Of a DNA stretch of 64,000 bases, positions 26,045 through 36,307 are shown in pieces (within the stretch, counting starts at the first letter, position 1; the number at the start of each line of letters is the position of its first letter). The translations under genes and the position numbers were made by a program. The notes under the pieces were generated by a model. That model was given only the letters and a program-made list of their open reading frames with translations, did not search any database and was not told the origin of the DNA. Origin of the DNA: Methylobacterium terricola (GTDB lineage: Bacteria; Pseudomonadota; Alphaproteobacteria; Rhizobiales; Beijerinckiaceae); NCBI RefSeq assembly GCF_006151805.1, contig NZ_VDDA01000015.1, positions 62,001 through 126,000 on the forward strand, written 5' to 3'.

Positions 26045-27051
26045 ACACCTCGATCGTTCCGGTCGACCCGATCGCTCCCATCGGCTCGGTCGAGCCGATT
26101 CTCGCGGTGGACGGCCTGACCAAGCGCTTCGGCCGCCCGCCGGCCCAGGTGCGGGCGGTGGAGGACGTGAGCTTCACCGTGGCCCCGGGCGAGGTCGTCG
26201 GGCTGGTCGGCGAATCCGGCTCCGGCAAGTCGACGATCGGGCGCTTGTGCCTGCGTCTCCTCGACCCGACCGCCGGCACGATCCGCTTTGCCGGCGAGGA
26301 CGTGTCGACGCTGCCCGAGCGGCGCCTGAAGCCCCTGCGCCGCCGGGCGCAGATGATCTTCCAGGACCCCTATGCCAGCCTCAACCCGCGCCTGCGGGTC
26401 TCCGGCATCCTCGGCGAAGCGCTCGATGCCCACGGCCTCGCCCGCTCCCGGCGTCGGGAGCGCATGGCCGAGCTCCTCGACCTCGTCGGCCTGTCGGCCG
26501 AGCATCTCGACCGCTTCCCGCACGAATTCTCCGGCGGCCAGCGCCAGCGCATCGGCATCGCCCGGGCGCTCGCCGTCGAGCCGGGCCTGATCGTCGCCGA
26601 CGAACCGGTCTCGGCCCTCGACGTGTCGGTGCAGGCGCAGGTGCTCAACCTGCTCCAGGATCTGCGGGCGCGGCTCGGGCTGGCGATGCTGTTCATCTCG
26701 CACGACCTCGACGTGGTCGAGCTGCTCTGCGACCGGGTGGTGGTGCTGTATCTCGGCCGGGTGATGGAGATCGGCCCGACGGCGGAGGTGGTGGAGCGCC
26801 CGCGCCACCCCTACACGAGGGCGCTGCTCGCCGCCTCGCCGAAGGCCGATCCGGACGCGCCGCGGATCGCCCGCATGCTCAAGGGCGACATCCCGAGCCC
26901 GATCGCGCCGCCGTCGGGCTGCGTGTTCCGCACCCGCTGCCCGCTCGCCGTCGAGGCCTGCGCGCAAGCGGTGCCGCCGATGCGCGAGGCCGGGGACGGG
27001 CACCGCTTCGCCTGCATCCGCGACGCCTCCGAGATGCGGGAAGCGGCCTGA
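26041..27051 (+). CDS. Peptide-type ABC transporter ATPase (DppF/OppF type)
   Basis: A 336-residue ATPase starting at GTG 26041, overlapping the previous stop. Walker A GESGSGKSTIGR, Q-loop FQDPYASLNPRL, signature FSGGQRQRIGIARAL, Walker B LIVADEPVSALDVS. C-terminal Cys residues in CVFRTRCPLAVEAC match the oligo_HPY extension. The first 20 residues are a short Pro/Ile-rich leader (VDPIAPIGSVEPI). The stop overlaps the RpiR start (TGATG), so the regulator is the last gene of the operon. Confidence 0.95.
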   Translation: MNTSIVPVDPIAPIGSVEPILAVDGLTKRFGRPPAQVRAVEDVSFTVAPGEVVGLVGESGSGKSTIGRLCLRLLDPTAGTIRFAGEDVSTLPERRLKPLRRRAQMIFQDPYASLNPRLRVSGILGEALDAHGLARSRRRERMAELLDLVGLSAEHLDRFPHEFSGGQRQRIGIARALAVEPGLIVADEPVSALDVSVQAQVLNLLQDLRARLGLAMLFISHDLDVVELLCDRVVVLYLGRVMEIGPTAEVVERPRHPYTRALLAASPKADPDAPRIARMLKGDIPSPIAPPSGCVFRTRCPLAVEACAQAVPPMREAGDGHRFACIRDASEMREAA

Positions 27052-27986
27052 TGGCGGGGGCGCCCACCCGGGACACCTCCGCCCACGACCTGCGCGGTGC
27101 GGATGCCGGCTCCCCCGACCTGCTGCGGACCTTGCGCGACAGCATCGACGGCCTGCCCGAGACGCAGGCCCGGATCGCCCGGATGATCGTCGCCGACCCG
27201 GAATGGGCGGTGCAGACCGGGGTCGAGCTCCTGGCCGAGCGGGCCGGGGTGAGCGCGCCGACCATCGTGCGCTTCGCCCGCGCCGTCGGCTGCGAGGGCG
27301 TGCGCGACATGAAGCTGAAGCTCGCCGGCTCGCTGGCACTCGGCACCCCGTACGTTCACCGCAGCGTCCGGCCCACCGACGCGCCCGGCGAGGTGGTGCG
27401 CAACGTCGTCGGCAGCGTCACCTCGATGCTGGCCGAGTGGCAATCGGGCCTCGACCCCGATCGGATCGAGGCGGCGGTGGCGGCGATCCGTGCCGCCAAA
27501 CGGGTCGACACCGCCGGCACCGGCGCGACCTCGCACTTCCTCGCCCACGACCTCCATGCCCGCCTGTTCCGGCTCGGCATCCCGTCGAACTCGTTCTCCG
27601 ACGCGCATCTCCAGCTGACCGCGGCCTCCTGCCTCGGAGCGGGCGACGTGCTGGTGGCGATCTCCTATGTCGGGCGCATGCCGGCGCTGCTGCGCACCGT
27701 CGCGGTGGCGCGCCGGGCCGGCGCCACCGTGGTGGCGATCACCCGCACCGGCACGCCGCTGCACCACGCCGCCGACATCCTGCTCGCGGTCGACGTGCCG
27801 GGCGACGCGGCGATGCGGGTCGGGACGGATGCCATCATCGCGCAGATCATCGTGATCGAGATCCTGAGCGTGCGCCTCGGCCTCGCCCTCGGCGACGGCG
27901 CCTCCCGCCGCCTCGCCGCCGTGCACGACCTCCTGCAGAGCGAGCAGCTCGACAGCGACGACGCGCCGGGGATGGGTGGGGAATAA
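27051..27986 (+). CDS. MurR/RpiR family regulator with SIS domain
   Basis: A 311-residue regulator. The N-terminal HTH_6 domain (about 25-100) has AERAGVSAPTIVRFARAVGCEG. The C-terminal SIS domain (about 130-270), with DTAGTGATSHFLAHDL and ISYVGRMPALL, would bind a phosphosugar-like or related effector. Here the usual SIS serine-rich signature is partly replaced (GTGATSH). Coupled translation with the ABC operon makes it the probable local regulator of both divergent arms; candidate operators lie at 21279-21294 and 21376-21391. Confidence 0.93.
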   Translation: MAGAPTRDTSAHDLRGADAGSPDLLRTLRDSIDGLPETQARIARMIVADPEWAVQTGVELLAERAGVSAPTIVRFARAVGCEGVRDMKLKLAGSLALGTPYVHRSVRPTDAPGEVVRNVVGSVTSMLAEWQSGLDPDRIEAAVAAIRAAKRVDTAGTGATSHFLAHDLHARLFRLGIPSNSFSDAHLQLTAASCLGAGDVLVAISYVGRMPALLRTVAVARRAGATVVAITRTGTPLHHAADILLAVDVPGDAAMRVGTDAIIAQIIVIEILSVRLGLALGDGASRRLAAVHDLLQSEQLDSDDAPGMGGE

Positions 27987-28020
27987 GACCGGACTACGGG
28001 ACCTCCCGTCGTGAGCCAAC

Positions 28021-28193
28021 CCCCTTTCCCGGACGACTGAAGCGTCAGCGGGAGGAGATCCGGGCCCCAGACGTAAGACTCGCCGCGAAGCGGCTCCGCA
28101 TGTTGCGCCGTTGCAGACAGGCGTGCGCTTCGCGAAGTCTTGTGCTGGATCCCGGATCTCCTTCCACTTCGTTCCAGTCGTCCGGGAAAGGGG
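28021..28193. repeat. Long-palindrome element, copy 2
   Basis: 173 bases between the rpiR gene and the sigma-54 activator. Outermost ends are a perfect dyad: CCCCTTTCCCGGACGACTG against its complement at 28175-28193 (except one mismatch near CCAG). The core keeps CCGCGAAGCGGCTC and GCTTCGCGAAG. It is the cleanest copy for defining the boundaries. Confidence 0.87.
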
Positions 28194-28346
28194 TCGCTCG
28201 CAACATCCGAACCGTCCCACGGCAGCCTCAGCATCGCAGGACAGGCACTCCACCCCCACCCACCTTCCCCTCCCGCCCTTTCCCGCGCAGTATGCGACCC
28301 GCGATCCGGACGAAGATCCGGCGCGGGACAATCCGGGAGGGACGCG
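28194..28346. other. Leader region of the sigma-54 activator
   Basis: 153 bases between the palindromic element and the activator start. It is Pro/Ser-coding-like by chance in several frames but holds no supported gene. GGGAGGGAC at 28335-28343 is the ribosome binding site for GTG 28347. With copy 2 and 34 bases after rpiR it makes up the 360-base gap. Confidence 0.5.
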
Positions 28347-30254
<1,908 letters not shown>

Positions 30255-30257
30255 GGG

Positions 30258-30305
30258 GGCGCCCCACCTGTGGCACCGCCAGCTCGGTGCCACAGGTGGG
30301 GCGCC
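30258..30305 (+). terminator. 21 bp perfect hairpin after the sigma-54 activator
   Basis: It starts 4 bases after the stop codon. A 21 bp perfectly paired stem (left arm contains CCCCACCTGTGGCACCG) has a 6-base loop CCAGCT. No T-tract follows. A partial third copy of the arm word CAGGTGGGGCG lies at 30307-30317. It may be a terminator or 3' stabiliser; the repeated arm also makes a protein-binding role possible. Confidence 0.55.
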
Positions 30306-30434
30306 TCAGGTGGGGCGTCGGACCGGCGCTCACGGCGCGTCGGGCCTGCGGCCGGCACGTCTGCCCGTCACATCCTTGGACGATGGCGATCGATCCCCCT
30401 CTCCGGTACAGGGCAGTATCGGCCCTCTCACCCA

Positions 30435-30605
30435 CCCCTTTCCCGGACGACTGGAGCGTCAGCGGAAGGAGATCCGGGATCCAGGGGAGAATTGCCGCGA
30501 AGCGGCTCCGCATGCAGCACTGTCGCAGGCAGGTGGACGCTTCGCGAGTTTTTGTGCTGGATTCCGGATCTCCTTCCGCTTCGCTACAGTCGTGCGGGAA
30601 AGGGG
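30435..30605. repeat. Long-palindrome element, copy 3
   Basis: 171 bases between the sigma-54 activator and the monooxygenase. Ends CCCCTTTCCCGGACGACTG and its near complement ending GGGAAAGGGG (one mismatch). Internal words match copies 1 and 2, including CCGCGAAGCGGCTCCGCATG shared with copy 2 and GACGCTTCGCGAGT shared with copy 1. Confidence 0.86.
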
Positions 30606-30692
30606 GCCGGGATTGATTGAAAATAGACCTGCCTTTGATCCGGCAGCCAGTCGAGGCCATGGATCGCGCGCGACGCCGCGGGCCTCTCCACC

Positions 30693-30707
30693 CCTGGCAC
30701 ACCGCTT
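30693..30707 (+). promoter_or_regulatory. Sigma-54 (-24/-12) promoter
   Basis: TGGCACACCGCTTGC: TGGCAC, 5 bases, TTGC, an exact match to the core -24/-12 consensus, 39 bases upstream of the monooxygenase ATG. Its position right after a GAFTGA-containing activator makes it the likely target of that protein. Confidence 0.8.
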
Positions 30708-30745
30708 GCGCAACCCACCCCGCACAACAAGCGGGAGGAACCGCC

Positions 30746-32563
30746 ATGGACGCCATTTTTCGCAAGGCCGACCCGCTGTCGCCCGCCGACGCGCGGGTGA
30801 TCGCCTGGCTCGACCGGTTCGAGGCCGCCCTCAAGGAGGGCGATGCCGACGGGGCGGCGGCTTTGTTCGCCGAGACGGGCTTCTGGCGCGATCTCGTCGC
30901 CTTCACCTGGAACATCACCACCCTGGAGGGACGCGGCGCGATCCGCACCATGCTGGAGGCGCAGCTCGGGGCGGTGGCGCCCGGGAGCTTCACCCTGGAG
31001 GAGCCGGCCACCGAGGCGGACGGCGTCACCGAGGCCTGGATCGCCTTCGAGACCGCCGCTCTGCGCGGGCGCGGGTACGTGCGGCTCAAGGGCGAGGAGG
31101 CCTGGACGCTGCTGACTGCGGCCCGCGAGCTCAAGGGCCACGAGGAACCGGGCGGGCCGCGCCGCGAGAAGGGCGTGCATCACGGCGTCGAGCGCGGGCG
31201 GCGCTCCTGGGCGGAGCGGCGGCAGGACGAGGAGGCGGAACTCGGGCGTACCCGCCAGCCCTACGCGCTGGTGGTCGGCGGCGGCCAGGGCGGCATCGCG
31301 CTCGGCGCCCGGCTGAAGCGCCTCGGCGTACCGGCCCTGATCGTCGACAAGCACGAAAGACCCGGCGACCAGTGGCGCAGCCGCTACAAGTCGCTGCACC
31401 TGCACGACCCGGTCTGGTACGACCACCTGCCGTACCTGCCCTTCCCCGACCATTGGCCGGTCTTCGCCGCCAAGGACAAGGTCGGCGACTGGCTCGAGAT
31501 GTACACCCGGGTCATGGAGCTGAACTATTGGTCGAAGACCGAGGTTCACGCGGCGCGCTACGACGCGGCGGCCGCGGAATGGGTGGTCGACCTCACCCGC
31601 GACGGCGAGCGGCTGACCCTGCGGCCGAAGCAGCTGGTGCTCGCCACCGGCATGTCCGGGGTGCCGAACCTGCCGAACTATCCCGGCATGGAGCGCTTCA
31701 CGGGCGAGAGCCACCATTCGAGCCGGCACCCGGGCGGCGAGGCCTATCGCGGCAAGCGCGCGGTGGTGATCGGCTCCAACAACTCGGCCCACGACATCTG
31801 CGCCGATTTCTACGAGAACGGCGCCGACGTCACCATGGTGCAGCGCTCCTCGACCCACATCGTCAAGTCGGAGACGCTGATGGAGCTGGCGCTCGGCGGC
31901 CTCTACTCGGAGGAGGCGCTCGCCCGGGGCATCACCACCGACAAGGCCGACATGCTGTTCGCCTCGGTGCCCTACCGGATCATGCACGAGTTCCACATTC
32001 CCGTGTACGAGCAGGCGAAGGTCCGCGACGCCGATTTCTACGCGAGGCTCGAGAAGGCCGGCTTCCGGCTCGATTTCGGCGATGACGGCTCGGGCCTGTT
32101 CATGAAGTACCTGCGCCGCGGCTCCGGCTACTACATCGATGTCGGCGCCTCCGACCTGATCGCCGACGGCCAGATCAAGCTCGCGCATGGCAAGGTCAAG
32201 GAGATCACCGAGGATGCGGTGGTGCTGGAGGACGGCACGCGGCTGCCTGCCGACGTGATCGTCTACGCCACCGGCTACGGCTCGATGAACGGCTGGGCCG
32301 CCCGGCTGATCAGCCAGGAGGTCGCCGACCGGGTCGGCAAGTGCTGGGGCCTCGGCTCGGACACCGCCAAGGATCCCGGGCCCTGGGAGGGCGAGCTGCG
32401 CAACATGTGGAAGCCGACCCGGCAGGAGGCGCTGTGGTTCCACGGCGGCAACCTGCACCAGTCGCGTCACTACTCGCTCTATCTCGCGCTGCAGCTGAAG
32501 GCGCGGAGGGAGGGCGTGCCGACGCCGGTCTACGCGCTCGCCGAGACGCATCATACGGCGTGA
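30746..32563 (+). CDS. FAD-dependent monooxygenase with N-terminal NTF2-like domain
   Basis: A 605-residue protein. Residues about 10-150 look like a SnoaL/NTF2-type domain (RFEAALKEGDADGAAALFAE, WNITTLEGRGAIRTML). The remainder is a flavin-containing monooxygenase/NAD(P)-FAD oxidoreductase with FAD Rossmann motif GGGQGG (near 175) and NADPH motif VIGSNNSAHD (near 340). It would oxygenate a small organic substrate with NADPH and O2. The ATG at 30746 has GGGAGGA upstream. Transcription is probably sigma-54 dependent, under the activator just upstream. The fused NTF2 domain is a known but less common layout. Confidence 0.9.
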   Translation: MDAIFRKADPLSPADARVIAWLDRFEAALKEGDADGAAALFAETGFWRDLVAFTWNITTLEGRGAIRTMLEAQLGAVAPGSFTLEEPATEADGVTEAWIAFETAALRGRGYVRLKGEEAWTLLTAARELKGHEEPGGPRREKGVHHGVERGRRSWAERRQDEEAELGRTRQPYALVVGGGQGGIALGARLKRLGVPALIVDKHERPGDQWRSRYKSLHLHDPVWYDHLPYLPFPDHWPVFAAKDKVGDWLEMYTRVMELNYWSKTEVHAARYDAAAAEWVVDLTRDGERLTLRPKQLVLATGMSGVPNLPNYPGMERFTGESHHSSRHPGGEAYRGKRAVVIGSNNSAHDICADFYENGADVTMVQRSSTHIVKSETLMELALGGLYSEEALARGITTDKADMLFASVPYRIMHEFHIPVYEQAKVRDADFYARLEKAGFRLDFGDDGSGLFMKYLRRGSGYYIDVGASDLIADGQIKLAHGKVKEITEDAVVLEDGTRLPADVIVYATGYGSMNGWAARLISQEVADRVGKCWGLGSDTAKDPGPWEGELRNMWKPTRQEALWFHGGNLHQSRHYSLYLALQLKARREGVPTPVYALAETHHTA

Positions 32564-33059
32564 GGGGCGCTGACGGGCGTCCCGGGCGGTGAAGCGCCCG
32601 GGGTCGGGAACGGATCATCTTCGACCGCCCGCGCAGGACTGTCCCGCGACACGGCATAGCACGGATCTTCTCCTCCCCGGCCCGCCGGGAGAGGAGAAGA
32701 TCCGCGCCTCCCTGATCCTATGAATTGCCATGCTTCAAGCAAGATCGCCCGGCGCGGCCCGGCAGCCTCGAGACCGTCGCACGACCGAACGGATCCACCT
32801 CAAAAAATCCCTTCATCCCCCCACCACCATACAAGAAAATTACTTCCACATTCCTCGAATATTTCAGAACATCATTCCGGTTGACGCTCACGCCAGCCAC
32901 GATCACAGTCTGACGACCATCGACATCAGGATGTCGCCGAGACCGGCGCCCATCGCGGGCCGGCCCGGATACAGTTCCGCGCGAGGGAAAGACCGTGACC
33001 ATGCTTCCGTGCCGCCCGTTCCGGCACCGTTACCCCCGCCCGTCGCGAGGCACCGCGGC
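32564..33059. other. Intergenic region with AT-richer promoter zone
   Basis: 496 bases. After the hairpin at 32664-32702 there is an AT-richer stretch (about 32795-32915, with CTCAAAAAATCCC and AAGAAAATTAC) unlike its surroundings, probably the promoter/regulatory zone of the organosulfur operon. TTGACG occurs at 32880-32885, but no good -10 follows. No gene is supported. An in-frame upstream ATG for the next gene at 32931 exists but has no ribosome binding site. Confidence 0.5.
32664..32702 (+). terminator. Terminator-like hairpin after the monooxygenase
   Basis: GATCTTCTCCTC pairs perfectly with GAGGAGAAGATC, and the inner CCCGG/CCGGG extends the stem. It sits 100 bases after the stop. No T-run follows, so rho-independent function is uncertain. 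Confidence 0.5.
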
Positions 33060-34229
33060 ATGACGATCCCGCTGCGCCGGCCCGATCCGGCGCCGGCCCG
33101 GGACCCCGTCGCGGTGGCGCGGGCGCTCGCCCCCACCCTGGCGCCGCTCGCCGCGTCGGACGACCGCGACGGGCGCTTCGCCCATGCGAGCCTGGCGGCG
33201 ATCCGGGAGGCGGGCCTCGCCGCCCTGACGGTGCCGGCTGCCCGGGGTGGAGGCGGCGCCGGGCTCGCGGTCGCGAGCGCGGTCATCGGGACGCTGGCCG
33301 AGGCCGACCCGGCGGCGAGCCTCGTCCTGGCGATGCAGTGCGTGCATCACACCAGCCTCGCAAACGCCCGGGGCTGGCCGGCCGGGATCGTCGAGCGGCT
33401 GCAGCGGGCGGCCGTGCATGAGGGCGCCTTCGTCAACGCGTTGCGGGTCGAGCCGGCCCTCGGCTCGCCGGCCCGCGGCGGCCTGCCGGAGACGGTGGCG
33501 CGGGCGACGCCCGGGGGCTGGCGGGTCAGCGGCCGCAAGATCTACTCGACCGGGGCGCCGATCCTGTCCCACGGACTGGTCTGGGCCCGCACCGACGAGG
33601 CCGCGCCGCGGGTCGGGCTGGTGCTGGTGCCGATGGCGGCGCCGGGGGTGCGGATCGAGGAAACATGGGACCATCTCGGCCTGCGGGCGAGCGGCAGCCA
33701 CGACGTCGTCCTCGACGGGGTGCTGGTCCCCGACGACCACGCCCTCGACCTGCGCCCGCCCGCCGCCTGGGCCGGGCCCGATCCGGTGACGCTGGCCTGG
33801 AACACCACCCTGCTCGCCAGCCTCTATGACGGCGTCGCCCGGGCGGCTCAGGCGTGGCTCTGCGCTCACCTGGCCGAGCGCGCGCCCGCCAATCTCGGCG
33901 CGCCGCTCGCGAGCCTGCCCCGGTTCCAGGAGGCGGTCGGCGAGAACGCCCGCCGGCTCGCGGTCAACCGCCGGCTCCTGCGCAGCGTCGCGGCCGAGAC
34001 CGATGCGGGGGCGCCGCCCTCGGCGGAGGAGAGCGGCGTCGTCAAGCTCACCGTCACCGAGACGGCGATCGCGGTCGTGCAGGACGCGGTCGCCCTCGTG
34101 GGCAATCCCGGCCTCTCGCGCAGGAACCCGCTGGAGCGCCACCTGCGCGACGTGCTCTGCGCGCGCATCCACACCCCCCAGGGCGACGCGGTCCGGCTGG
34201 CGGCCGGACGCGCGGCCTTGGGCGTCTGA
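33060..34229 (+). CDS. Acyl-CoA dehydrogenase-like oxidoreductase (SfnB/DszC-type)
   Basis: A 389-residue flavin oxidoreductase of the acyl-CoA dehydrogenase fold. Visible features are FVNALRVEPALGSPARG, WRVSGRKIYSTGAPILS and WDHLGLRASGSHDVVLDG. Members next to LLM monooxygenases and SsuA-like proteins usually act in sulfur scavenging (FMNH2-dependent oxygenation, like SfnB or DszC) and not in fatty-acid oxidation. The ATG at 33060 has GAGG upstream. It is first of three closely spaced genes (gaps 15 and 8 bases). The specific substrate is unknown. Confidence 0.85.
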   Translation: MTIPLRRPDPAPARDPVAVARALAPTLAPLAASDDRDGRFAHASLAAIREAGLAALTVPAARGGGGAGLAVASAVIGTLAEADPAASLVLAMQCVHHTSLANARGWPAGIVERLQRAAVHEGAFVNALRVEPALGSPARGGLPETVARATPGGWRVSGRKIYSTGAPILSHGLVWARTDEAAPRVGLVLVPMAAPGVRIEETWDHLGLRASGSHDVVLDGVLVPDDHALDLRPPAAWAGPDPVTLAWNTTLLASLYDGVARAAQAWLCAHLAERAPANLGAPLASLPRFQEAVGENARRLAVNRRLLRSVAAETDAGAPPSAEESGVVKLTVTETAIAVVQDAVALVGNPGLSRRNPLERHLRDVLCARIHTPQGDAVRLAAGRAALGV

Positions 34230-34244
34230 GAAGGAGCCACCACG

Positions 34245-35348
34245 ATGCCACAGACCGAGGACGTGCACTTCATCGGCTTCGTCGCGGCGCAGTACGGGTC
34301 GGAGATCCACGCTCCCACCGGCCCCGTCGTCGACCGTGCCTATCTCCGGGCCTCGGCGCAGGCGCACGAGCATGGCGGGTTCGACCGGGTGCTGATCGCC
34401 TTCCACTCGACCGCGCCCGACAGTTTCGCGCTGGCGCAATACGTCGCCTCGGTCACCGAGCGGATCGGCCTGATGATCGCGCACCGGCCGGGCTTCCAGG
34501 CGCCGACGGTCGCGGCGCGCCAGCTCGCGACGCTCGACCAGCTCACCGACGGGCGCGCGGGCGTCCACATCATCACCGGCGGCAACGACGCCGAGCTGGC
34601 GCAGGACGGCGACGGCCTGACCAAGGACGAGCGCTACGCCCGCACGAGCGAATACCTCGACATCGTCAAGGCGTCCTGGACCAGCCCGGAGCCGTTCGAC
34701 TACGACGGGCGCCATTACCGCGTCGCCAAGGGCTTCTCGGCGGTGAAGCCGGTGCAGCAGCCGCACCTGCCGGTCTATTTCGGCGGCGCGTCGGAGGCCG
34801 CGATCGGAGTGGCGGGGCGGCACGCCGACATCTACGCCCTCTGGGGCGAGACCCAGGCGCAGGTGCGCGAGACGATCGCCCGGGTGCGCGCCGCGGCCCG
34901 GGCCCATGGACGCGAGGACCGGATCCGCTTCAGCCTGTCGTTCCGGCCGATCCTCGCCGCGACCGAGGATGCAGCCTGGGCCCGTGCAAAGGAGATCCTG
35001 GCACGCACCCGCGCTCTGCGCGCCGCCCGCGGCCTCGGCCCGGCCGCCGTGCCGCCGAACGAGGGCTCGCGCCGGCTGCTCGCCGCCGCGGCGCAGGGCG
35101 AGCGGCTCGACCGGCGCCTCTACACCGCGATCGCCGCCGAGACCGGGGCGCAGGGCAATTCCACCGCGCTCGTCGGCACGCCCGAGCAGGTCGCCGAGGC
35201 GCTGCACGAGTACCGGGACCTCGGGGTGACGACCTTCCTGATCCGCGGCTTCGATCCGCTGGAGGATGCGGTGCAGTACGGGCGCGAGCTGATCCCGGCC
35301 TTCCGGCGCCTCGCCGGTGCGCCGGCCCGCCGCCCGGCCGCCGCGTGA
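34245..35348 (+). CDS. LLM-class flavin-dependent monooxygenase (SsuD-like)
   Basis: A 367-residue luciferase-like (bacterial luciferase TIM-barrel) monooxygenase expected to use FMNH2 and O2 to cleave a C-S bond in an alkanesulfonate or related compound, releasing sulfite. SsuD-type features include MIAHRPGFQAPTVAARQLAT, GRAGVHIITGG and LPVYFGGASEAAI. It lies between the acyl-CoA dehydrogenase-like gene and the SsuA-like binding protein. A flavin reductase, which it would need, is not visible in this window. Confidence 0.92.
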   Translation: MPQTEDVHFIGFVAAQYGSEIHAPTGPVVDRAYLRASAQAHEHGGFDRVLIAFHSTAPDSFALAQYVASVTERIGLMIAHRPGFQAPTVAARQLATLDQLTDGRAGVHIITGGNDAELAQDGDGLTKDERYARTSEYLDIVKASWTSPEPFDYDGRHYRVAKGFSAVKPVQQPHLPVYFGGASEAAIGVAGRHADIYALWGETQAQVRETIARVRAAARAHGREDRIRFSLSFRPILAATEDAAWARAKEILARTRALRAARGLGPAAVPPNEGSRRLLAAAAQGERLDRRLYTAIAAETGAQGNSTALVGTPEQVAEALHEYRDLGVTTFLIRGFDPLEDAVQYGRELIPAFRRLAGAPARRPAAA

Positions 35349-35356
35349 GGCCCGGC

Positions 35357-36304
35357 ATGCGCCTGATCCTCGGCCTCATCGCCCTCGTCCTCGCCGCGTC
35401 TCCTCTCCGTGCCGAGACCGTCCTGCGGGTCGGCGACCAGAAGGGCGGCTCGCGCGCCCTGATGGAAGCCGCCGGCGTCCTCGACGGGCTGCCCTACCGG
35501 CTCGAATGGCGCGAGTTCCCGGCCGCCGCGCCGCTGCTCGAAGCGCTCAATGCCGGGGCGATCGACAGCGGCATCGCCGGCGACGCGCCCTTCACCTTCG
35601 CGGCGGCCGCCGGGGCGCCGATCAAGGCGATCTTCGCGATCCGCCAGGAGCAGGCCGGGCTCGCCGTGCTGGTGCGGCCGGATTCGCCGGTGCGGTCCTT
35701 CGCAGACCTCAGGGGCAAGCGCATCGCCACCGGGCGCGGCTCGATCGGCCACATGCTCGTCCTGGCGCAAGCGGAGCGCGCCGGGTGGGGACCCGGCGAC
35801 GTGGCGCCGTCGTTCCTGCTGCCGGCCGACGCCCAGATGGCGCTGACCTCCGGCGCCATCGACGCCTGGGCGACCTGGGAGCCCTACACCTCGCAGCTCG
35901 AGATCTCGGGCCGGGCCCGCATCGTCGCCGACGGGCGCGGGCTGACGCCGGGCCTGAGCTTCCAGATCGCCCGCGACGACGCCATCGCGGGCAAGCGCCC
36001 GGCGCTGGAGGATTTCGTGCGGCGCCTCGCCCGGGCCCGGGTCTGGGGCACGGCGCACCCGGAGGCCTTCGCCCGACGCTGGTCGGCGCTGATCGGCCTG
36101 CCCGAGGCGGTGCCGCTCGCCTGGTTCCGCCGGGCCGACATCCGCCCGGCGCCGATCGACGACGCGGTGATCGCCGACGAGCAGCGCGTCGCCGATCTCT
36201 ACCACCGCGCCGGGCTGATCCCGCGCCGGCTCGATGCGGCAGGCGTGTTCGACACCTCGTTCGGGGATGCCGCCCGGGCCGGGGCGGCGGCGGCGACGCA
36301 GTAG
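35357..36304 (+). CDS. SsuA-like aliphatic sulfonate/nitrate-type substrate-binding protein
   Basis: A 315-residue periplasmic binding protein with a signal peptide (residues 1-19, ending PLRAE). GDQKGGSRALMEAAG, ALNAGAIDSGIAGDAPF and DAWATWEPYTSQLE match SsuA-type proteins. The ATG at 35357 has GAGG 6 bases upstream; a GTG at 35345 overlapping the previous stop is the alternative. No SsuB/SsuC permease or ATPase follows: the next gene is on the other strand with a 3-base gap. The binding protein must work with a transporter encoded elsewhere. Confidence 0.92.
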   Translation: MRLILGLIALVLAASPLRAETVLRVGDQKGGSRALMEAAGVLDGLPYRLEWREFPAAAPLLEALNAGAIDSGIAGDAPFTFAAAAGAPIKAIFAIRQEQAGLAVLVRPDSPVRSFADLRGKRIATGRGSIGHMLVLAQAERAGWGPGDVAPSFLLPADAQMALTSGAIDAWATWEPYTSQLEISGRARIVADGRGLTPGLSFQIARDDAIAGKRPALEDFVRRLARARVWGTAHPEAFARRWSALIGLPEAVPLAWFRRADIRPAPIDDAVIADEQRVADLYHRAGLIPRRLDAAGVFDTSFGDAARAGAAAATQ

Positions 36305-36307
36305 AGG

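Noticed and set aside
28140..28346. Upstream start for the sigma-54 activator
   Set aside because: It begins in the palindromic element's right arm; GTG 28347 has a well-placed ribosome binding site.
30617..30745. Upstream start for the monooxygenase
   Set aside because: It would begin upstream of the -24/-12 promoter, so it could not be translated from that transcript; ATG 30746 has a good ribosome binding site.
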